Origin: Paenibacillus cellulosilyticus
GTDB lineage: Bacteria > Bacillota > Bacilli > Paenibacillales > Paenibacillaceae
Length of the DNA stretch: 64,000 bases
Assembly: GCF_003182255.1 (NCBI RefSeq)
Contig: NZ_QGTQ01000015.1
Coordinates: 1 to 64,000 of the forward strand
Reading direction: 5' to 3'
The translations under genes and the position numbers were made by a program. Each line of letters starts with the position of its first letter. Position 1 is the first letter of the stretch. The notes beneath the pieces are model-generated. The model was not told the DNA's origin, ran no database searches, and saw nothing but the letters and a program-made list of their open reading frames with translations. Of this stretch, positions 17,331 to 26,320 are shown piece by piece.

Positions 17331-18664
17331 TGCAGAATGAACAAATCTATCCGCAATTTATTGCCTCGCACAGCATGAAATCGCATCCGCTGGTAAGGGC
17401 AAGGAAAAAAACGAAGCTGATCTATTATGCCGTGCTCGAATACTTGGCAGGTCAGTTTTCTAATCGTGCTGAATATACAGCTGCTCGGCTCAAGCAATAT
17501 CGCGAGATGCTTGTCGGTAGCGAGAGTACGGTTGCCTTGACCGATGACAATCGCGATCGTAGTATTCGTTCGATCGTCAATGATTGGCTTAGACCTTGGA
17601 AGCGGAATCACTATATTTGGTTAATGTGCGATATCGCGCTTGTCATGGCGGACAAGAGTGCGATCGAGCAAGCGCAAGCTGCAATGTCCGCGCACCTTAG
17701 CAAGAAGAAACGGGCATTGCTCGGCGATCTCATAGCTGCTCTCCTAACAGATGTGCCTATCCATCAGGACCTGCTTCTAGCTGAGAGTTGGATTCAACAG
17801 TTTAGAGCTAATCGAATATTGGCGGAGCAGCCGGAAATGCGGATTCTGGTTACAGCCAACATGAGTGCAGGCAAATCAACGCTCATCAATGCCCTCGTCG
17901 GTAAGCCTCTCGTCCGAGCATCACAAGAAGCTTGCACGGCTAACCTGAGTTATTTGCTTAACAAACCGTTTGAAGATCATTCGGTTCATTTGCTCGCGTC
18001 TCCGCTTAATCTGAATGCAGCATACGACGAGCTGATGAGTGCTGGACAAGCAAGCAGCAGTTATATCGCTTCCTACTTCCGTTCATTCGTTCAAACGGAT
18101 TCGACGCAGCGAGTTTGTCTAATCGATACTCCCGGCGTTAATTCTGCGATTAATCAAGAACATGGCAGCCTGACTCGCAAAGCACTGCTGGAGGAGAAGT
18201 ACGATAAGCTCATCTATGTGCTAAACGCCAACCAACTTGGCACGGACGAGGAAATCCGATATTTGAAGTACGTTTCCGAGCATGTGCCTAAGCATAAAGT
18301 CATATTTGTGCTTAATAAAGTTGATAACTTCAAGAGCTCGGAGGACAGCATTGCCGCAAGTATGGAGGGGATTCGCAGCGATCTGCATCAGCTTGGATAC
18401 GATGATCCCGTCATCTGTCCATTGTCGGCCTACTTCGCCCTATTGTTGAAATTGAAGCAGAATGGCGAGCGGTTATCCGAAGACGAGCAAGATGCTTATG
18501 ACTACTATGTGAAAAAATTCAGCAGAGCCGAATATGATTTGTCCCGATACTTGGATAAATCGGCCGATTCAATACAGGCAACTGAAGATGAACCATTGGC
18601 ACTCGCAGTAAAATGCGGGCTTTACGGTCTGGAAACGCTACTATACGGAGGACGTGACCTATGA
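17330..18664 (+). CDS. Dynamin-like GTPase (first)
   Basis: A 444-residue protein. The first 165 residues are an unrecognised helical domain. The GTPase core then shows G1 (A-N-M-S-A-G-K-S-T, about 176-184), a switch threonine in E-A-C-T-A, G3 D-T-P-G (266-269) and G4 N-K-V-D (329-332). The N/T-M-S-A-G-K-S form of G1 is typical of bacterial dynamin-like proteins. It lacks the long C-terminal coiled-coil stalk of the next protein, so it may be the smaller partner of a heteromeric dynamin pair. It overlaps the next gene by ATGA. Confidence 0.85.
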   Translation: MQNEQIYPQFIASHSMKSHPLVRARKKTKLIYYAVLEYLAGQFSNRAEYTAARLKQYREMLVGSESTVALTDDNRDRSIRSIVNDWLRPWKRNHYIWLMCDIALVMADKSAIEQAQAAMSAHLSKKKRALLGDLIAALLTDVPIHQDLLLAESWIQQFRANRILAEQPEMRILVTANMSAGKSTLINALVGKPLVRASQEACTANLSYLLNKPFEDHSVHLLASPLNLNAAYDELMSAGQASSSYIASYFRSFVQTDSTQRVCLIDTPGVNSAINQEHGSLTRKALLEEKYDKLIYVLNANQLGTDEEIRYLKYVSEHVPKHKVIFVLNKVDNFKSSEDSIAASMEGIRSDLHQLGYDDPVICPLSAYFALLLKLKQNGERLSEDEQDAYDYYVKKFSRAEYDLSRYLDKSADSIQATEDEPLALAVKCGLYGLETLLYGGRDL

Positions 18665-20982
18665 AAAAAGTATTCGTGAAGTACAATCCATACAAGCTTG
18701 AAACAGAGATCACCGTCGAGGGGAAACATTTAGCCCAGAACAGCAAGCTTCGCGAGAAAATTGCCGACGGCTCCCGTCTGCAGGAATGGGTGGAAGAACT
18801 CCCAAGCCTTCTGATTGGCGAATATAACGACAAAGATTTTCAAGTCACGTTCCACGGCACATTGCCCGATTACGAGGATTTAGTTGATGTATTGACCGAA
18901 TCACAACGAAGAGGCGAATTATCGGCAACGTTTGAAAGAAAACCTGCCAAAGAAACATCGGATAAGGAAGCGCTTATCGACGAGGTGTTCCGGGAAATTC
19001 AACAAGGTCCCTTCGATGAGCTAAGAGATGTGGAGATCGTGAGCGCATTCGAACACGCCAAGAGCAGCGATTTCGAAGTTTGTGTCGTCGCAACGATGAG
19101 CGCTGGCAAATCTACGCTTATTAACGCAATGCTCGGCACCAAGCTGATGCCATCCAAGCAAGAGGCCTGCACCGCAATCATTACTAGAATCAAGGACATC
19201 ACGCAGGAAACCGTGCCATTCGGGGCGGAAGTTTACAATAAAGAGGAAGAGTTAGCAGAGACGCACGCCTCATTAACGTATCCGATTATGGAGCGTTTGA
19301 ATGCTAATGAGAACGTTTCGGAAATTAAAGTATCGGGCAATATTCCTTTCGTTTCGTCGGAGGATGTTTCGCTTGTGCTCATCGATACGCCTGGGCCGAA
19401 CAATTCGCGTGATACCAGACACGGTGAAGTGCAAAAAGAGCTTTTGGGCAGATCATCCAAAGCGCTTGTTCTCTATATTATGACAGGCGAATTTGGTACG
19501 GATGACGACAATACCTTGCTCAGACGCGTTGCCAGTAGCATGAGCGTCGGAGGCAAGCAATCGAAGGATCGGTTTATCTTCGTTGTCAATAAAATGGACG
19601 ATCGTAAAACAGAAGACGGCGATACAGGCCATACACTGGAGCGTGTACGTTCGTATTTGAAAAACCATGGCATAGCGAATCCGAATCTATTCCCTGCATC
19701 AGCCTATCCCGCACTTAACATCCGGTTAATCGAGAGCGGAGCGGATGTGGATACAGATACAATTGATGAGACGGAAATGAAGATCAGGAAGTTGAACCGT
19801 AATCAAACCCTGCATCTTGAAACGTACGCTTCGCTCCCTCCAAGCCTTCGCGGTGAAATCAACGACCAGCTTGCAGCTGCGAAGGAGACGTGGAATGGCA
19901 GAGATATTGATAATGCGAATGAAGCGTTAATTCACACCGGCGTTGTTTCTATTGAAGCTGCGATTCGTCAGTATGTGCAGAAATATGCCAAGACGGCCAA
20001 AGTCAAAAATATAGTCGATACTTTTATGCACAAATTAGATGAAGTCGGTTGCTTCGAGGAAACGAAGCGTGAGCTTGCCCACAACCGCAACGAAAGCAAA
20101 CGAATTGTCAAATCGATTAATGTAATCCGTGAAAAAATAGACAATGCGAACGATGCGAAGAACTTTAAGAACAACGTCAATGATGCAGTTGTCAGGGTAA
20201 ATAATTCCTCCAAAGTAGCGATACAAGACATAAAAAAGAAATTCGAAAACCGGATCACAAAACGTATCGATGACTCTCGAGGTCATGAACTTTCACTTGA
20301 AGAAGTCGAGGACGAGGTTGAACGGTTGATGAAGTTTGTAAAGAAGTTAGAGCCAGATTTCGAAGAAGATCTTGATGATCTTATTCGAAATGATTTGAAA
20401 GAAACAGGAGACGCCTTATTAAAAGAATATAGGGATAAACTCCGCTCGTTGATTGATGAAATGGGTACCCAGGATCTTAATGACGTAACCATTGATCCAC
20501 TAAAAATAATGTCAGGCAGTGTACAAGTGCTCGATTACTCAGTAAAGCATCTTGTACGTGAAGAAGAACGTGTTGTCGGTCAAGAAGAATATGAAGTCAA
20601 AGAGCGTACTAGAGGTTGGTTTAGCAGTGTTGCTTTCTGGCCTAAGAGTGAATATGTGACTAAGTACCGGGACATTCGCAAAACGATTCACTATGTTAGA
20701 GCCGATGAACTGGCGCAAGAGTTTTTAAGCCCGGTACAACAAAGTTTATACAACAACGGTGAGGCTGCTCGTAAATATTCGCTTCAGCAGTCTACACGTA
20801 TCGCAGAACGTTTCAATAAAGAATTCGCGCGGCTGGACGATGTACTCAAGGCAAAGCTTTCTGAACTGGAGAGCTATGCCACCGATAAAGAGAAAGCCGA
20901 TGAACGGATTAAGGAATCGGAACGTAAGTTGAACTGGCTGGAGCAGATCAGATCCAAAGTGGTATCAATCATAGAAATCTAA
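18661..20982 (+). CDS. Dynamin-like GTPase (second, long)
   Basis: A 773-residue protein. Residues 1-95 form a small N-terminal domain (K-Y-N-P-Y-K-L-E-T-E, later F-H-G-T-L-P-D-Y-E-D). The GTPase has G1 A-T-M-S-A-G-K-S-T (about 144-152), G3 D-T-P-G (242-245) and G4 N-K-M-D (310-313). The remaining 350 residues are mostly charged helix and coiled coil, with an aromatic W-F-S-S-V-A-F-W-P patch near residue 660 that could touch membrane. Dynamin-like proteins remodel or seal membranes, and some act in phage defence. Two different dynamins in tandem usually act together. Confidence 0.87.
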   Translation: MKKVFVKYNPYKLETEITVEGKHLAQNSKLREKIADGSRLQEWVEELPSLLIGEYNDKDFQVTFHGTLPDYEDLVDVLTESQRRGELSATFERKPAKETSDKEALIDEVFREIQQGPFDELRDVEIVSAFEHAKSSDFEVCVVATMSAGKSTLINAMLGTKLMPSKQEACTAIITRIKDITQETVPFGAEVYNKEEELAETHASLTYPIMERLNANENVSEIKVSGNIPFVSSEDVSLVLIDTPGPNNSRDTRHGEVQKELLGRSSKALVLYIMTGEFGTDDDNTLLRRVASSMSVGGKQSKDRFIFVVNKMDDRKTEDGDTGHTLERVRSYLKNHGIANPNLFPASAYPALNIRLIESGADVDTDTIDETEMKIRKLNRNQTLHLETYASLPPSLRGEINDQLAAAKETWNGRDIDNANEALIHTGVVSIEAAIRQYVQKYAKTAKVKNIVDTFMHKLDEVGCFEETKRELAHNRNESKRIVKSINVIREKIDNANDAKNFKNNVNDAVVRVNNSSKVAIQDIKKKFENRITKRIDDSRGHELSLEEVEDEVERLMKFVKKLEPDFEEDLDDLIRNDLKETGDALLKEYRDKLRSLIDEMGTQDLNDVTIDPLKIMSGSVQVLDYSVKHLVREEERVVGQEEYEVKERTRGWFSSVAFWPKSEYVTKYRDIRKTIHYVRADELAQEFLSPVQQSLYNNGEAARKYSLQQSTRIAERFNKEFARLDDVLKAKLSELESYATDKEKADERIKESERKLNWLEQIRSKVVSIIEI

Positions 20983-20996
20983 AGGAGGACAGTATC

Positions 20997-21617
20997 ATGG
21001 CGATTACGAATGCATTCAGAAACGCAGTTGCAACCGGGAATGTCATAGGCATCCGTATTATGATGAAAGACAGTCTGCTAGTTGACCCTACATTTACTGA
21101 GTTCAGCGAAATGGAGCGTTACACTCGAAACATGCGAGGGCTTTATGATGATCATGATGGACAAGACCCTGAAAATAAAAGCGCCTGGGATGACGACTAT
21201 ATGAATAAATTAAAGGTTCAAGTTGTCGAGAACTTCTCACACGAACGACTTCGTCATCTCAAGGAAGTTGTAAATTATCTACGCCCAGTTCAGGTACCTC
21301 TTAGAGCACAATCAAGTGTATCAACCGGCAACAACAGAGGTGCCGACAGCAGAAGAATCGATGATAGCAACAGCGGTGACTATCCCTTTCGCGAATCGTC
21401 TAGCAGACCCTCGCAGCCATGGCGCCCCAGCCCCCAACAACGGATGGTCTCGCGAAACAATCAATTGCGCATCCCCAGAATCGCAGCCGGTGCTGTGGCA
21501 GGCGGAGTCGTCGTCGGCACCGCTACCGTTGTCGCCGGAGGTTCCTTTGTCGCAGGCGCCGCTGCAGGAGCGGTTATCGTCGGAGCCGTCGTCTGGGCCG
21601 CAACCAACAGGAGGTAG
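20997..21617 (+). CDS. Small protein with C-terminal glycine-zipper membrane segment
   Basis: A 206-residue protein. The N-terminal 100 residues form a soluble, conserved-looking domain (I-R-I-M-M-K-D-S-L-L-V-D-P-T, later F-S-H-E-R-L-R-H-L-K-E-V). A Ser/Arg/Pro-rich linker follows, and residues 162-203 are an Ala/Gly/Val glycine-zipper (A-G-A-V-A-G-G-V-V-V-G…) that may span or insert into a membrane. AGGAGG precedes the ATG. It may anchor the dynamins or form a pore. The domain name is not known to me. Confidence 0.78.
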   Translation: MAITNAFRNAVATGNVIGIRIMMKDSLLVDPTFTEFSEMERYTRNMRGLYDDHDGQDPENKSAWDDDYMNKLKVQVVENFSHERLRHLKEVVNYLRPVQVPLRAQSSVSTGNNRGADSRRIDDSNSGDYPFRESSSRPSQPWRPSPQQRMVSRNNQLRIPRIAAGAVAGGVVVGTATVVAGGSFVAGAAAGAVIVGAVVWAATNRR

Positions 21618-21621
21618 TCAT

Positions 21622-24600
21622 ATGAGTGACATAGTAGACTTGACTGGCGGAAAGAGCACTGTGGCATTGAATGTCGAGAGCGAGTTAACAACCTCCGCCC
21701 TCCCAATAAGTAATGTTCCAAGCTATGAAGTACTGCAAAGTCAGCTTGCCGAGGCAAGCTTGCTTGTTGACGACATCGTGCTCAAAAATTATTTAACGAA
21801 GCTCACAGAGCTTGATATTATTCCGCTCCCTGATAGCCTGAAGGAAATTAGCGATATTCGTCTGTTCAAAATAACCGAAATGGTCTATCAAAATGACGAA
21901 TATTCAACCTACAAGTTTGCTTCTGTATTTAATTCGGTGCAAAACCTAAATTGCGGTGTGTTTATTATTGCCGACAGCAATGGTCACAAAACCGACTTTT
22001 ATATGGGCGTTCGCGCACTCGACGACAAGCGGACAACGAAATCGCTAAAAGATACGTTAAGAAATGCGCTTCGCGGTCAGTTCCCCGGCGTAAAGACGGA
22101 AGACCTTCTCGACTCTGGCGCAGAGCAAGTTCTGGCGGGCGTTCAGTCGAAGAACATTGCGGCCGTTTCTTGCGTGGCTAACAATAAAGATGCAGAATTC
22201 ACCGACAACGAGCGGTTTATTCAAGGACTCGATAAGCTAGTGCTAGCCATGCAGGGTCAGCGTTATACAGCTGTCATATTGGCGAAGAGTACGCCAAACG
22301 AGCAGTTGGCGGAAACGCGCCGTGCATACGAGAACGTGTATACGCAGCTTTCGCCGTTTGCGAATATGCAGCTTAGTTATGGTACGAATACCGCTCTGAA
22401 CATTTCAGATGCTTTCTCAAGAGGAACGACAACAGGCTCTTCCCATTCGACCAACCACTCGACGCAGACCGGCACAAGCCGTTCCTCGAGCTTTACGATT
22501 AATGAGTCCGAGACGAAGACCAATAGGGCCGCAATGATCGCCAAAGGCGCCGGCGCAGCTTTACTTGGTGTAGCGAGCATTGTTACCGCTCCGATGACTG
22601 GCGGTGCAAGTATCGTCGCTGCAGGGGCAATAATGGCGGGCTCTATTGGTCTTGGTGCTATCAATCCGAAATCGGTAACCAAAGGAACATCGACGAGCGA
22701 GAACAATACCGAGACTTCATCCGAAACGATCGGTGAATCAGACACCACGAATGAAAGCACGAGTGATAACTATACCCGGACAAAAGGCTTAACCTCCGGA
22801 ACATCTGACAATATGCAGCTAACGATGCAGAATAAGACGCTAATCAACACGCTGGAGCGGATTGACCAGCAGCTGCAACGTATTGACGAATGCGAAAGTC
22901 TCGGCATGTGGGAATGCGCTGCCTATTTCTTATCCGACAGCCAAGAAACAGCGGAGATGGCGGCGGGTACATACAAAGCGCTGATGAAAGGCGAGAAATC
23001 CGGTGTTGAGACGTCGGCGATCAACTTCTGGGGGCGTGGCAATGCCGCACAGCTTCCTATGCTGCGGGAGTATATTACGAATTTTATCCATCCGGTCTTC
23101 GCGTATCGCACGGAATCGGCCACGCTGCCCGTAACAGCTTCATCGCTAGTAAGCGGCAACGAGCTTGCGATTCAGATGGGTCTTCCCCGCAAGTCCGTGT
23201 GCGGGTTCCCCGTCATTGAACATGCTGACTTCGGGAAAGAAGTTGTCACCTATAATCAGCGCAATAACAACAACGGGTTTACGCTTGGTAATGTATTCAC
23301 GATGGGAAGCGAAACGACTACAAATGTGCGGCTTGATCGTGATTCGATGACGATGCACACATTTGTAACAGGCTCCACCGGCTCCGGCAAAAGCAACACG
23401 GTGTACGAAATACTCAACCAACTGCGGAACGTGTACGGCATTCCTTTCCTGGTCGTAGAGCCGGCTAAGGGTGAATACAAAAATATGTTCGGGCAATTCG
23501 CCGATGTATCGGTTTATGGCACCAATCCTAAGAAGTCGGATTTGCTTCGGATAAATCCGTTCCGCTTCCCGCCTGATATTCACGTTCTGGAACATTTGGA
23601 CAGGCTTGTCGAATTGTTTAACGTATGTTGGTCGATGTATGCTGCGATGCCTGCCATCCTGAAGGAGGCAATGGAACAAGCGTATATTGCGGCAGGCTGG
23701 AATTTGAGCACTTCCGAGAATCCGAAAGGCAACGTATATCCGAACTTTACAGACTTGTTGGAGCAGATCGAGAACGTCATTAATGAATCCCAATATTCGG
23801 CTGACAGCAAGGGCGACTACGCTGGCGCCTTGTGTACCCGCGTCCGCTCACTGACGAATGGATTGAATGGCCTCATCTTCACAAGTGATGATCTGACCGA
23901 TGCCGAGCTATTCGACAGAAACGTTATTGTAGATTTGAGCCGTGTCGGGGCCATAGATACAAAATCGCTCATTATGGGGCTGCTCGTTATGAAGCTTAAC
24001 GAATACCGGATGACCTCCGGCCAAACGAATAGTCCGCTTAAGCATATAACCGTGCTTGAAGAAGCGCATGTCTTATTAAAACGCACCTCGACAGAGCAGT
24101 CCGCTGAAAGCGCCAATCTTCTCGGCAAATCAGTAGAGCTGCTAGCCAATTCAATCGCTGAGATGCGAACGTATGGAGAAGGCTTTATTATCGCCGATCA
24201 GTCCCCTGGACTGTTGGATATGTCGGTCATTCGCAATACGAACACCAAAATTATTTTGCGTTTGCCGGAACGAAGCGACCGCGAGCTAGTCGGTTTCGCC
24301 GCAAATCTGAACGAAGAACAGATTGGTGAGCTATCCAAGCTTGAACGTGGTGTTGCGGCTATTTACCAGAACGACTGGGTTGAGCCTGTTCTAGTGAAAG
24401 TGAATAAATGCAATATCGGTGAGAAGCAGTACGACAGCAACGCTCCGTACATGGCTGCAGATGTCCAGAAGTTATGGACGCAGCTCATATCGCTGCTTAT
24501 ACAGGGAAGAGTTCGCGAACGGTTGGACTTCAGTACAACCGAAATCGAACGTCATTTAGCAGCGCTTCGTCTATCTTCCCAGAATAGGGAATTCGTCGAG

Positions 24601-24945
24601 GAGCTAATAGCTGAGTATACATCCGAGGGACGCTTATCTTTGTGGAGTGATACCGAATTTATAAAGCTTTCTCGTCGTATTACGGGCTTGCTTGGTGTTC
24701 GTGCACAGGTCGAGAACATCGTCTCCACCTCCGTTAGCAATGAGGAGCTCACCGACAAGCTTGCTGCACTTGTGAACCGCTTCTTATCCAATGTCTCCGA
24801 GGAAGTAATCCTAACATTAAGCCAATGCTTGATGAAGGACATAAGCGTTCAGCAAGAGGAATCGGAAGTGCGTGAGCGGATTTATATGCAATGGATCGAT
24901 TATGTCAAAGAACGGGCTGTCGGAAAGGTTGGGGCGAAACGATGA
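21622..24945 (+). CDS. HerA/FtsK-like ATPase with DUF87 core
   Basis: An 1107-residue protein. The ATG at 21622 has AGGAGG and lies four bases after the previous stop; the open frame continues upstream only as overlap. Residues 1-290 are unrecognised. Residues about 305-350 are a Gly/Ala hydrophobic hairpin flanked by Ser/Thr-rich stretches. Walker A G-S-T-G-S-G-K-S-N is at 584-592 and Walker B I-T-V-L-E-E-A-H at about 809-816, followed by the arginine-rich I-L-R-L-P-E-R-S-D-R of HerA ATPases. HerA-type motors translocate DNA and recur in defence systems together with nucleases. A nuclease follows directly. The hydrophobic hairpin suggests membrane attachment. Confidence 0.87.
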   Translation: MSDIVDLTGGKSTVALNVESELTTSALPISNVPSYEVLQSQLAEASLLVDDIVLKNYLTKLTELDIIPLPDSLKEISDIRLFKITEMVYQNDEYSTYKFASVFNSVQNLNCGVFIIADSNGHKTDFYMGVRALDDKRTTKSLKDTLRNALRGQFPGVKTEDLLDSGAEQVLAGVQSKNIAAVSCVANNKDAEFTDNERFIQGLDKLVLAMQGQRYTAVILAKSTPNEQLAETRRAYENVYTQLSPFANMQLSYGTNTALNISDAFSRGTTTGSSHSTNHSTQTGTSRSSSFTINESETKTNRAAMIAKGAGAALLGVASIVTAPMTGGASIVAAGAIMAGSIGLGAINPKSVTKGTSTSENNTETSSETIGESDTTNESTSDNYTRTKGLTSGTSDNMQLTMQNKTLINTLERIDQQLQRIDECESLGMWECAAYFLSDSQETAEMAAGTYKALMKGEKSGVETSAINFWGRGNAAQLPMLREYITNFIHPVFAYRTESATLPVTASSLVSGNELAIQMGLPRKSVCGFPVIEHADFGKEVVTYNQRNNNNGFTLGNVFTMGSETTTNVRLDRDSMTMHTFVTGSTGSGKSNTVYEILNQLRNVYGIPFLVVEPAKGEYKNMFGQFADVSVYGTNPKKSDLLRINPFRFPPDIHVLEHLDRLVELFNVCWSMYAAMPAILKEAMEQAYIAAGWNLSTSENPKGNVYPNFTDLLEQIENVINESQYSADSKGDYAGALCTRVRSLTNGLNGLIFTSDDLTDAELFDRNVIVDLSRVGAIDTKSLIMGLLVMKLNEYRMTSGQTNSPLKHITVLEEAHVLLKRTSTEQSAESANLLGKSVELLANSIAEMRTYGEGFIIADQSPGLLDMSVIRNTNTKIILRLPERSDRELVGFAANLNEEQIGELSKLERGVAAIYQNDWVEPVLVKVNKCNIGEKQYDSNAPYMAADVQKLWTQLISLLIQGRVRERLDFSTTEIERHLAALRLSSQNREFVEELIAEYTSEGRLSLWSDTEFIKLSRRITGLLGVRAQVENIVSTSVSNEELTDKLAALVNRFLSNVSEEVILTLSQCLMKDISVQQEESEVRERIYMQWIDYVKERAVGKVGAKR

Positions 24946-25550
24946 GTATTACTGCGTTTAAGGAAGTAACGGAGGTTGTAGACAAGCGGCTCTCTGACTC
25001 TCCGCTCGGCAGGATGGCGGAAGGCAGGACCTCCGACAAACCGATAAGCGAGTATGATAAACCAATAGGCCTCGTGTGTGAGAATCTCAAAAACTGTCCG
25101 ATTGAAGGAAGTAATGGACATTGGGAGGGTGAGCGCGGCGACTCCAAATGGGTGCCTGCCCCCGACCATGTACCGCCTGAAGTGAAAGGTAGAACTCGCT
25201 CTAACCCCGACGGCCTAACAATGGAAGAACTGCTCAACAAATACGGCTTGGAAGACGGGATTATCTACACCGATGGCGAGCCTGACTTTAGTGAAGTTAG
25301 TAAAGGGAACGTCGAGATTGAATCGTTCTCTACCGAACGCTCCGATAACTTCGATAAAGCGGATATTGAGTTAGCGAACCAGAAGGGCTGTTCGCCGGAA
25401 GAGGTTGCCCAATGGCGCAAAGACAATAATTACACGTGGCACGAATGTAGAGACATGAAGACAATGCAGAAGGTTCCTAACGAAATTCATGCCAATTTTA
25501 CGCATAGCGGCGGAATATCTGAGGCTAAGAAAGGAAACGGTGAATCCTAA
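24942..25550 (+). CDS. HNH/EndoVII-fold nuclease, WHE variant
   Basis: A 202-residue protein beginning in an ATGA overlap with the HerA gene. The C-terminal 70 residues match the HNH/Endonuclease VII toxin superfamily: A-D-I-E-L-A-N-Q-K-G, then T-W-H-E (W166-H167-E168), D-M-K-T-M-Q-K-V-P, and H183-x4-H188-S-G-G. In polymorphic toxins this core is usually W-H-H or L-H-H; here the third position is Glu, the known WHE type. The first 130 residues, with a few Cys/Trp, are unrecognised and may link to the ATPase. It is probably the DNA-cleaving effector of the operon. Confidence 0.78.
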   Translation: MSITAFKEVTEVVDKRLSDSPLGRMAEGRTSDKPISEYDKPIGLVCENLKNCPIEGSNGHWEGERGDSKWVPAPDHVPPEVKGRTRSNPDGLTMEELLNKYGLEDGIIYTDGEPDFSEVSKGNVEIESFSTERSDNFDKADIELANQKGCSPEEVAQWRKDNNYTWHECRDMKTMQKVPNEIHANFTHSGGISEAKKGNGES

Positions 25551-25927
25551 TGAACAATTCGGTATTTGGTGAACTTGTATTCAACGTCGGTTGGAAAGCA
25601 GCAACGGATATTTCCCTGTTTAACAACGTTCATAGCGTGACCGTCAAAGCGGCAGCTTATTTTGAGAAAGACGGCATTACCGCTGAACAAGAAACAGCAT
25701 TTGTTGATTTTGGCGACAACAAACGGGCCCGTTTAGCAACGGTAGAAAAGCTGCTGATCGATTACGCTAATGGCGATGCCTCTAATCGATTCGTCCCTCG
25801 AACATTGTTGTTTAAACGAAACGGCAGTTATGCGCTGCTCTTGGATGACAGCGAAGATGAAGATGAAGGCATTGCCGTTTGTCTCGCGCCGTCAGCGACA
25901 ATTGTATCGCAGAGCGAGTATCTTTAA
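25550..25927 (+). CDS. Small acidic protein, possible immunity factor
   Basis: A 125-residue protein starting in TAATG overlap with the nuclease gene. The sequence (F-G-E-L-V-F-N-V-G-W, A-A-Y-F-E-K-D-G-I-T-A-E-Q-E-T-A-F, D-D-S-E-D-E-D-E) resembles the DUF2004/DUF6985-like proteins often found next to toxin genes as immunity proteins. Its acidity and position directly after an HNH/EndoVII nuclease support that reading. The family match is from memory and needs a profile search. Confidence 0.6.
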   Translation: MNNSVFGELVFNVGWKAATDISLFNNVHSVTVKAAAYFEKDGITAEQETAFVDFGDNKRARLATVEKLLIDYANGDASNRFVPRTLLFKRNGSYALLLDDSEDEDEGIAVCLAPSATIVSQSEYL

Positions 25928-25953
25928 GAACGAGCTTGAGCAAAGTTAAAGTC

Positions 25954-26013
25954 CAAAATTAAGTTTAGGCGGCCTGGGTCCTGATTCTATTGGACTGAGG
26001 CCGTTTAATTTTG
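25954..26013 (+). terminator. Terminator of the seven-gene operon
   Basis: An imperfect stem pairs AAAATTAAG…GGCGGCCTGGGTCC with GGACTGAGGCCG…TTTAATTTTG, closing 90 nt after the last stop. The gap 25928-26320 otherwise holds only the sigK fragment. Confidence 0.65.
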
Positions 26014-26077
26014 TTTTGTAAACTGTAAACGTAACTTATCTCTCACATAAAGGTCCATCATGTGTTGACATCACATC

Positions 26078-26200
26078 GTGTCTACAACCTTAAGAAGTTC
26101 GATAACACCGGAGAGGATATTGAGGATCTGATCTCAATCGGCGCGATTGGTCTCATCAAGGCGATTGAGAGCTTTCAGTAGGGCAAAGGCACGAAGCATC
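26078..26200 (+). pseudogene. sigK: Fragment of sigK (sporulation sigma-K), left copy
   Basis: One frame reads [17 protein letters not shown], then [10 protein letters not shown], a stop, and G-K-G-T-K, the conserved region 2 block of sigma-K. A CAG-to-TAG change and loss of similarity at both ends show it is dead. It lies upstream of the ATPase/TOPRIM pair; a second, different copy lies downstream at 28267. Confidence 0.8.
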
Positions 26201-26320
26201 AAAATAACAACGCGAAGTCTTAGGAGGATAGCCAATATTTTCTTTACCTCCTAGAACGCATAGAGTGTTTCTGTTACTATTAAATACATAAAGTAAGAAA
26301 TATATGAAGGTAGTGAGAAT

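Noticed and set aside
21316-21621. Longer N-terminus of the HerA-like ATPase
   Set aside because: It would overlap the glycine-zipper gene by 300 bases; AGGAGG at the ATG of 21622 fits better.
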